Source: Tigriopus japonicus (Eukaryota; Arthropoda; Copepoda; Harpacticoida; Harpacticidae). From it: 64,000 nt of DNA. Within the stretch, counting starts at the first letter, position 1. Each line of letters begins with the position of its first letter. Under the pieces are notes generated by a model. It did not search any database. It had not been told where the DNA came from and saw nothing but the letters and a program-made list of their open reading frames with translations. Shown in pieces: positions 57,395 through 64,000 of the stretch. A program made the translations under genes and the position numbers. The stretch lies in NCBI GenBank assembly GCA_010645155.1, contig CM021321.1, positions 6,256,788 through 6,320,787 of the forward strand, read 5' to 3'.

Positions 57395-57906
57395 TTAAGT
57401 ACTACATTTTCTCCTTCTTGGCTGGAAATTTTTCTTGGATTTTGACAAACGTGACCCTAGATTAAAAACCTTGTTGACTGTCCTTGCACATCCTTCTGAG
57501 GGTCCGATGAAAAGAGGATCCAAAAGCATTCGCCGATCTAAATTCGGCGAGGGATTCTCCCCAAAGGAAGATGTACTCTGTCTTGAAATCGGCGAGTTTC
57601 TTGAATCCGAAAGTTGACCAGTTAATTGATCGATCTGATCACGTTCTTTTGAATGGAGGTGGCTTAGGCAAGGTCGGATTTCCGTCATACATTGTCGGGT
57701 TACATCCGCAAGATCCGATTTTTCCTCTGGGCAATCCGCAATACTTTTCAGAAAATTTATAATGTTGTAAATTTCACAGAGACGTGTGATTTTGTTTCTG
57801 TCGATGAGGTGTGAGATTGATGAAAATTCCAACTCGTCATTACCAACAAAAAAACGACATTCAAGTTTGGGACTGATGGTGAGGCTAAATCCGAGAATGG
57901 GTCGTC
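57395..57906 (-). CDS. THAP-domain protein, exon 3
   Basis: Acceptor GTTACTTTTTAG (ending 57907) opens the exon in phase 1; with the G of exon 2 it reads GRPILGFSLTISPKLECRFF. It then has a helical segment (ITRLCEIYNIINFLKSIADC), a Gln/Ser-rich part (DQIDQLTGQLSDSRNSPISR) and a basic end (SRLSKSKKNFQPRRRKCST), with stop 57397-57395. The segment after LECRFFVGNDELEF is open without interruption. I do not recognise a domain. Placement in the gene rests on the 55-bp GT-AG intron and exact phase. Confidence 0.6.
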
Positions 57907-57961
57907 CTAAAAAGTAACCGAAAATGAGGGTAGATGAATCAAACTTAATATATCACTGTAC

Positions 57962-58408
57962 CTTCATTGTTGATCGAGGGATAAATGAATTGAGCCAAGT
58001 TTTCCCCAGGAACAAAGATCACTCCTTTCACAATAGCACTTCGGTCAGTGTTTCGATTGATATCTGACAAATTGTCCACTTTATCCATATTCCAAACATT
58101 CTCATCCAATTCAACATCAGTGTCATCACTTTCATCTTCTAAATCATTGCCATCGTCATCATCTTCGAAATCATCTGTCGCTATTTTTGTGTCAAGCCTC
58201 TGGAGTAAAATAGGTGATTGAATGTTCGATTTGGGCGGTGAAAGAGGCTTGGATTTCATTTTGGCGATAGCATCTTCTTTGAACAGCGTTGGAATCGCAT
58301 TAGGTTTGAGCCGCCTCCGAATTAACTTTTGGTCATTGTCCTTTCTTTCCGTTTCAAAGCAATCATCAGTAAAGTGTAGCGAGCAGATTACAGCGCTCAT
58401 TAAGTTCA
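57962..58408 (-). CDS. THAP-domain protein, exon 2 (end of THAP domain, acidic linker)
   Basis: Acceptor TTTTCTTTTACAG (ending 58409) opens the exon in phase 1. It gives NLMSAVICSLHFTDDCFE (the C-x2-H half of the zinc site, Cys65 and His68) and RRRLKPNAIPTLF, the AVPTIF-type end of a THAP domain. A linker with Ser-Pro (KPLSPPKSNIQSPILL) and a strongly acidic run (DDFEDDDDGNDLEDESDDTD) follows. Donor GAAG|GTACAG at 57961 leads to exon 3; without splicing the frame stops at 57945. Confidence 0.82.
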
Positions 58409-58522
58409 CTGTAAAAGAAAAATAAAGTGTCAACAAGCTGGGTCAATCGTGGACGAAAAGATTCACCAGTCGTTTTGGAATCAAATTTTAGCCTCACAGA
58501 ATTGCAGGGCTTAAGATAGAGC

Positions 58523-58550
58523 TAGAGCGCTATTTTATTATAGCGCTCTA
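58523..58550. repeat. Small perfect hairpin in THAP intron 1
   Basis: TAGAGCGCTAT and ATAGCGCTCTA flank a 6-bp AT loop, with GATAGAGCTA repeated around it. No function is known. Confidence 0.7.
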
Positions 58551-59199
58551 GATAGAGCTATGTGTTGAGGTCTGTGAAGGAATGAATCATGGCTGTCTAA
58601 CTTTCCCATTATTGTTTTAGAAACCAACAAAAATTATCACAATCTTCCTTTGCACTTTAAAGAAAAAAATACACAAAAAACAAGAGCGCCTAACACAAAA
58701 TCCTTGTGCATATTCATGCTCTTGCGCATTGAATGACATACTTACAAATAATCCCCCAAAGCAATACTTTTTTTTTGCTTTTGTTTCTGCATGAACCAAA
58801 TTCGGTTTTCTGAGAGCTTGGAGTTCAATCAATTCAAATTTTGGGTGTTTGGGTAATTTAACAATAGAGGAATTTTTATCTCAAAAGGGGTCAAATTTAA
58901 ATAGATTTGGGTATTATTTCCCAAATCTGGGAGCGCTGTTCCAGACTGAAAATTACGTAAAAAGAAGACAAAATTTCATCTAGAATCTTCTATATGACAT
59001 CATCTGTCATTAAGAGACTGCCTCAAACTCATTTGAGACCCTTGGTTTGCTGCGAGCCGACATCTAGATCAGACCTTGCTCCTCCACCAATAACCTATAT
59101 ATAATTCACAGTAATTCAATAAATAAAAACCAATGTCCAATGATGTCATAAAAAATGTCGCAATAAAAAGATTATGATTTAAATTTACTTTGGGCTCAC

Positions 59200-59368
59200 C
59201 CGATTTCGAATCGCGGGAAATGGCGTCAAGCCACTTGGCCGAAAGGCTCTCATTGTGAAGAGGAAATCCATGTTTCGAAATCTTGTGGTAACTGGCGGCC
59301 TCAACCGACTTGTTAGAACCATACCCGCTTTTGCATTTGGGTACAGCACAAGTCTTATTCCGGCCCAT
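59200..59368 (-). CDS. THAP-domain protein, exon 1 (start of THAP domain)
   Basis: ATG 59368 (MGRNKTCAVPKC) starts the zinc-dependent DNA-binding THAP domain with Cys7 and Cys12, the Trp in AKWLDAI and SYHKISKHGFPLHNE between them. Donor TCGG|GTGAGC at 59199 (phase 1) joins 58408, giving C-x4-C-x52-C-x2-H, within the known THAP spacing. The joined CDS encodes 375 residues. THAP proteins bind DNA as transcription or chromatin regulators, or derive from P-element-like transposases; no transposase core is visible here, so this is either a host regulator or a domesticated fragment. The 791-bp intron has no other feature except a small hairpin at 58523-58550. Confidence 0.85.
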
Positions 59369-60023
59369 TTCCAGCCTTTAAATTCGGATTCCAGAAAGTT
59401 GGTGCTGTTTTCTTCCAGCTGTGTCTCTCAGCGCTGCCAGGTAGCAAATAGGGATTGCGGCCAAATTTACGATCAAGAGTTGTTGTTTTTTTATTATTTT
59501 TTTTTTCCGCCAAAAAATGCGGAAAAGTTGTCACTTGGAAGCCTTTTTTGAAATTTCTGTATTATTCTTGCTATTGCAAAGAAATTGTAAATCTAAAGAT
59601 CACTTCTCAAGAATAGGAATGTTTATTATTTCAAAATGTTAAAAGTTTAAAAACTCTGCATTTTTTGTGCGTTTTGTAGATAAGCTCATGGGAATAAGGT
59701 GCTAGGATTGCAAAGTCGATCCTCCCCGCCGAAGAAAGCCAGCCAAGCCAGACATATCATCGACCAACTTTTGCCGATAGGCAACATTATGTGCCGTTTC
59801 AAAATGGCCCACTGTCGGGGGTGCCAATCAGCATACTAAAGATGAAATTGAAAGATGTATCAAAAGTTCTTTCCGGCGAATTTTTAGTCTGGTTATTTTT
59901 TTGTCAACTCCATCTTTTGTTGGCAAGTCTACTTTTGGTTTCAGTGGGAATAACTGGAACCAAAACTGAAACCAAAATTTTGGCCCAAAAGTGCTTTTTG
60001 TCCATTATTAAATTTAGACACAA
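59369..60023. other. Upstream of the THAP gene, decayed hAT end only
   Basis: This would hold the THAP promoter and 5' UTR; no TATA box was recognised close to the ATG. The decayed MITE end at 59938 is the only repeat seen. Confidence 0.45.
59938..60010. repeat. Decayed right end of the hAT MITE seen at 32290-32630
   Basis: GGTTTCAGTGGGAATAACTG and ACCAAAATTTTGGCCCAAAA align with 32559-32630. CG in the intact copy is often TG or CA here (CCGAAA against CCAAAA). Confidence 0.7.
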
Positions 60024-60670
60024 CAATGAGAAATGCAGGGGGAGGTTTGAGTGATCTCTTCAAAAATCTTATCGCGGGCGGATGAAAGAAGAGAAAAGGC
60101 TTGTTTGGCAACAGTGGGTGGCTTGTGAGAATTTGGGCAGTTTAAGGGTTTTCGCAATTTACAGACCGCCCTTGTGAATTAGATGCCATGAAAAATGTCG
60201 AATTGCAAGTTTGAACACCTTTGGTTAGGATTTTGGAACAAAATGCACACTTTATTTGCTCGTTCTTGCTAATTCTCAACAAAAGGCCACTTTTTTGGGT
60301 AAGTACAAGTGTAAGTGATGTTATAAGCACTGATTTGTATTTTAAAGCTCCAAAACCATCAAGGTACAAAACAAAATGCCGTGTTTTGTGCGTGTTTCTC
60401 TTCAATATCAAAGGTCTTTTTTTAAGTGCTTGCCATTTTTTAATCAAAAGAATAATTTTGCAAATTCTTACAAAACCGAGAGTCAAAATGTCCAAACTTG
60501 CAATTCGACATTTTTTGTAGCATCTAAGTCATAAGGGCGGTCTGTAAAACGCGAAAACCCTTGCACTGACCAAAATCTTACATTGACGAACAAGCCTTTT
60601 CTCTTCTTTCATCCGCCCGCGATAAGATTTTTGAAGAGATCACTTAAACCTCCCCCTGCATGCCTCAATG
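60024..60670. mobile_element. MITE family C, copy 2 (better preserved)
   Basis: The inverted ends of about 75 bp read AATGCAGGGGGAGGTTTGAG, TGATCTCTTCAAAAATCTTA and TCGCGGGCGGATGAAAGAAG, nearly perfect at both sides. Same orientation as 39256-39910. The target duplication is not clear. No coding capacity. Confidence 0.88.
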
Positions 60671-62288
60671 GCTGCGATCATGAAAAGGCATAACCTTTTG
60701 CCTTCCGTCAGTCTTTGCTTAAGGGGCTTGTTTGAAATGGACCGTGGAATGGAGAGGTGTTGGACTGTTCCCTGAATCAGCACTAGGACGCCACCTGGTT
60801 TCAGTGTCTCCAATTTCTGGGGTGGTGACTACCCTTCAGCACAATTTAAGATAATCGAATGCTTCGCGTTTTTGTGTGTCGATTTCTCGACCATCCTAAC
60901 TCAAATTGAGTGTTGAGTGCATAACGTAGAAGCCAAAACCTTCAAATAATTTCTGACTGTAAGGAGTAATTTTGCGTTCAAAGTTTTGGTGAGACTGGAA
61001 GAGCTTTGATCATGGTAGTTTTTGCAGCGTTTGTGACGCAGCCTGATCAGCCTACAAAATTCAAAATTCGTGCTGGTACTTTACATTTCTCTATGGCAGC
61101 CAAATAGCGTCACAAGTTGCAATTTGGGAATCTCTTTCTAAATTCCTACACCATGAAATTTCAAAAGTTGCCATTCTTGGCCAAAAATTTTGTGGCCATT
61201 CAGCTTCAAAGTTGTCATTTGGCGGCAAATTTGACCTCGGTGGCCATCCATTTTTTCCGTGTACATGGGAAGCAAGCAAAAATTGCCACTTTTGGGAATT
61301 TTGGCTGCCTTGGAAACCACCTGGCAATGCTGGTGTCTCTATTTTTGTTTGTCAATAAACGCGCCAAAAATTAGCGAATAGTGCAATGTTTTGCAAGAAT
61401 GTTTCAAAAAGTCCTGAAAATGCGTGCCGAACAAGTACAAATGATAAATGCTTTCATTAATTGGACGACATATATGCCTCTGAGTTCATTATTCATGTAA
61501 AATGATTGTTAAAGCATTTGGCACGGAAAATGTCCAAAGTAGATTCATACGCAACCTCTCATATGTCAAGTTAGGGCAAAACACTATCAATGACTTTTTC
61601 ATCACTTCATCCTGAAAAAAATGATTGAATTTGGAAAGTTTCACTACAGGTTAAGAGCTGTTTTAATCCCTTAATTTCGTCTCCTCAGTTCTCAAATGAA
61701 AGAAATGGGGAGCAATTACTCACGACATCAAGAGGATGTCGCATCCTCTCTTTTCTGAGGAAATCTCGTCACCCTCGAAAAGAATCTTTCTGTAACCAAA
61801 GAAGCTCATCTGAATCAAGGGATCAGCTGAGACATAATATTCCAATTTTTTAGACCAAAGTTCCCTTCATCAATCAAAAAGATGATCAGTTGATCACAGA
61901 TACAGCCCCAATTGATCGAACTCACCCTGGTGGTTGATTCCATACGACACTTTTATTTTCTAATGAAAATTCCTTTCTCTCTTTCCCAAATCGCTTAATC
62001 TTTGCTGTCACCCTGAAACCAAGGTCGTGAATTCACCTGCCTCCTCAAAGTTCGAGCTAACCTTGAGCACAAATAAGGCCAAACTAGTCGAAACATTTTT
62101 AAAACTTACACAGATCAAGCCTCACTTGCCTCCTTCCACACAATTTATCTTCTCTTCTAATCCCTTCTCTTCTCATTTCCACCCATATCTCTTCCCTTTG
62201 TTCCTCAACATGACGTCATTCAGGTAGATCCCATTTCTAGCAGGTGCAAAGTGATCTTTATAGAATTTGGTGCCTTAGAAAAGTAGGA
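60671..62288. other. Upstream region of the death-domain gene
   Basis: No gene was recognised. Tracts such as TTCCTTTCTCTCTTTCCC (61970) and a CATTTCTAGCAG acceptor-like site at 62232-62243 suggest that a 5' UTR intron could end just before the coding start at 62289. Confidence 0.45.
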
Positions 62289-62966
62289 ATGAACCAGAAC
62301 ATTGTTCATGCAGATGCAGAGCCTTATCAAGACGCCCACGTGAATGAGACCCATGAAAGTGATTTACATCCCCCTGTGAAAAAGAGTAGTCCGCCCAAAA
62401 TGATGAAACCAAGAGATGCAGGTCAGTTTATGGTTGGCGATTCTGGCTCTTCAGATTCAGACACTTCACCCAGTGATATTGAGACATTGAATCTGAGTGA
62501 TCGGCGATCTCCTCGACGATCTCAATCCAATGTGATCAGTCAGACTAATATTCGAATTGATGTCCTCAATGGACCTATGATCTTTGGTAGAGGGAACACT
62601 GTGATTGGAGGTGGGACGGAACCTCCCAAATCCAAGAAGAAAGATCCAGATGCTCCCCGATTAACGAAAGAGCAACGTGCTCATATTGATCTTTGTCTCA
62701 AATCAAAACGACCTCTGGAAGACGAGGAATTGGGGGGTGTTGCCAGACATATTGGGTCCAAATGGAAAGATGTGGGCAATGGGCTCAAACTGAATTTTGT
62801 CTTATTGGATGCCATTGACGATGAAAAGGACACTTTGATTGAGAAAGTGGAAATCATGCTAAATAGGTGGATGGAGAAATACTGTGAACGTGCCTCTGTG
62901 GGCCGATTGGCCAAAATTCTGTTTCAACATGAACACTATCAGGCTTTGGCAGCTCTCTCGCCTTAA
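62289..62966 (+). CDS. Death-domain adaptor, IMD-like
   Basis: A single open exon of 225 residues from ATG 62289 (MNQNIVHADAEPYQD), the first ATG of the frame, to TAA 62964-62966. The N-terminal half is disordered, Ser/Asp-rich (DSGSSDSDTSPSDIE). Residues 88-107 (IRIDVLNGPMIFGRGNTVIG) resemble a RHIM-type amyloid motif with IFG where the core I/V-Q-I/V-G would be. A Lys-rich linker follows, and residues about 146-222 form a death domain (ELGGVARHIGSKWKDVGNGL, IMLNRWMEKYCERASVGRLA). RHIM-like motif plus C-terminal death domain is the layout of arthropod IMD, the cytoplasmic adaptor between peptidoglycan receptors and FADD/Dredd and TAK1 that leads to Relish activation. A FADD- or RIP-related adaptor is the alternative. 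The AlaAsp|AlaGluProTyr site at residues 8-13 could be a caspase cleavage and IAP-binding site, as in IMD. Confidence 0.8.
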   Translation: MNQNIVHADAEPYQDAHVNETHESDLHPPVKKSSPPKMMKPRDAGQFMVGDSGSSDSDTSPSDIETLNLSDRRSPRRSQSNVISQTNIRIDVLNGPMIFGRGNTVIGGGTEPPKSKKKDPDAPRLTKEQRAHIDLCLKSKRPLEDEELGGVARHIGSKWKDVGNGLKLNFVLLDAIDDEKDTLIEKVEIMLNRWMEKYCERASVGRLAKILFQHEHYQALAALSP

Positions 62967-63409
62967 AACAAACCTTTTACTCTACTTGTCATTAACAAGG
63001 ACATGCCTTGGGGGATTTCTAAAAGGCCGCCATGTCGCAAAGAAGAAAATGGCAGGAATCTCGAATAGATGATCACATGACGCAACCAACAAAGTGTTCT
63101 ATTGATACTTATGTTTTGAACTTCTAATAACATTGTAATTGTTTACTTTCCCACCTTGAGCTCATTGACGAAAAGTGCAAAATAAAACAAATCCACCGCG
63201 TTCCCTAAAAGTGTTTAAGCATTTATTTTTATGAAAAGGTTTGGATTCCAAAAAATGAAGTAAATATCTCCTATCTCCGGAGCCAAAGTATAAGTGCACA
63301 ATGCATCGCAAACATTTGGGAATTATTAAGTTTTAGGCAACATTGGTGTGTTCGTTTAGTCTTTCGCAAATTTGTCAACAATATCGAGGACAGATGTTAG
63401 ATGGTTCCA
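62967..63409. other. 3' region of the death-domain gene and spacer
   Basis: Likely 3' UTR up to about 63205, then AT-rich spacer to the tandem repeats. No other gene seen. Confidence 0.5.
63181..63186 (+). terminator. Polyadenylation signal of the death-domain gene
   Basis: AATAAA lies 215 bp after the stop codon and is followed within 30 bp by a GTTCCCTAAAAGTGTTT stretch where cleavage could occur. Confidence 0.7.
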
Positions 63410-63636
63410 GGATAACTCGGTACATGGGATTACTCAACACTGGATAACTGGGTACCGCGGAAAACTCGGTACACCGGATAACTGGGTACAGCGGAAAACT
63501 CGGTACAGGAAGATTCAGTACAAGATAACTGGGTACATCGGATAACTGGGTACAACGGAAAACTCGGTACAAGAAGATTCAGTACAAGATAACTGGGTAC
63601 AACGAGTAAGTTGGCAAACCAGATAATAGGGTACAC
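63410..63636 (+). repeat. Minisatellite with 17-bp units and a 64-bp higher-order period
   Basis: The basic unit is GGATAACTGGGTACANC, alternating with GGAAAACTCGGTACANN and a 13-bp variant (AGATTCAGTACAA). A block of 17+17+17+13 bp recurs with 64-bp spacing (63477 and 63541). The minus-strand open frames over it are repeat artefacts. Confidence 0.9.
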
Positions 63637-63729
63637 CACATTATATGAGTCATTGACTCTGAAGCATTATTGACCATATTTGGCGTGGCACCGTTCCATA
63701 AACTGTGGCAAAAAAATCCGGTGAAATGG

Positions 63730-63993
63730 TTAAATCTGACTAACTTCATAGTTAAATCTGACTAACTTCATAGTTAAATCTGACTAACTTCATAGTTAAA
63801 TCTGACTAACTTCATAGTTAAATCTGACTAACTTCATAGTTAAATCTGACTAACTTCATACTTAAATCTGACTAACTTCATAGTTAAATCTGACTAACTT
63901 CATAGTTAAATCTGACTAACTTCATAGTTAAATCTGACTAACTTCATAGTTAAATCTGACTAACTTCATAGTTAAATCTGACTAACTTCATAG
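63730..63993 (+). repeat. 22-bp tandem array, 12 units
   Basis: The unit TTAAATCTGACTAACTTCAT plus AG is repeated 12 times almost without change (one G-to-C at about 63861). The array breaks at 63994 (TTGATTC), seven bases before the window ends, so whether it continues cannot be seen. Confidence 0.97.
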
Positions 63994-64000
63994 TTGATTC

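Noticed and set aside
63375..63639. Minus-strand frames rich in VPSYPV-type repeats
   Set aside because: Product of the 17/64-bp minisatellite; no start context, no neighbours, and two frames are equally open.
63730..63993. CRISPR-like array at the window end
   Set aside because: A simple head-to-tail 22-bp tandem repeat with no spacers.

Overview
The window looks like nuclear DNA of an arthropod, most likely a crustacean and possibly a copepod. Gene density is low, introns are long and AT-rich, introns use GT-AG splice sites, and much of the sequence is transposon debris. The arthropod call rests on an IMD-like death-domain adaptor and an FMRFamide-receptor-type GPCR. The copepod call is only an impression from the repeat content. 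One assembly gap of 31 N is present at 15607-15637.

Host genes were rebuilt by matching exon phases. They are: (1) a MORN-repeat gene on + (6758-6852, 18138-18321, 18466-18760), split by an 11.3 kb intron; (2) a seven-transmembrane receptor on - in four coding exons (27478 to 19032), convergent with the MORN gene; (3) a four-transmembrane protein on + (43794-44178 and 48425-48537) with a TATA box at 43612; (4) the last two exons of a Ly6/uPAR-like surface protein on - (52069-51595); (5) a THAP-domain protein on - in three exons (59368 to 57395); (6) a death-domain adaptor resembling IMD on + (62289-62966).

Mobile DNA fills most of the rest. 1-3366 is a broken Ty3/gypsy pol on - with a hairpin and a TIR element inserted in it, followed by a decayed mariner (3892-4345). 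6.3-13.1 kb holds several inverted-repeat elements inside the MORN intron. 31.6-41.3 kb is a nest of MITEs inside MITEs and two LINE tails. 44.5-49.5 kb has a LINE reverse transcriptase fragment between two inverted repeat arms. 49.5-57.1 kb has two head-to-head copies of one gypsy gag-protease with the Ly6-like gene between them, and the + copy is interrupted by a 1.4 kb palindrome. The window ends in two tandem arrays, with 17/64-bp and 22-bp units.

The six host genes show no shared pathway. The points most worth a second look are the IMD-like adaptor with a possible cleavage/IAP-binding site and a RHIM-like segment, the homology between a MITE family and the gypsy LTR, the head-to-head palindrome, and the nested MITEs with clean target-site duplications.
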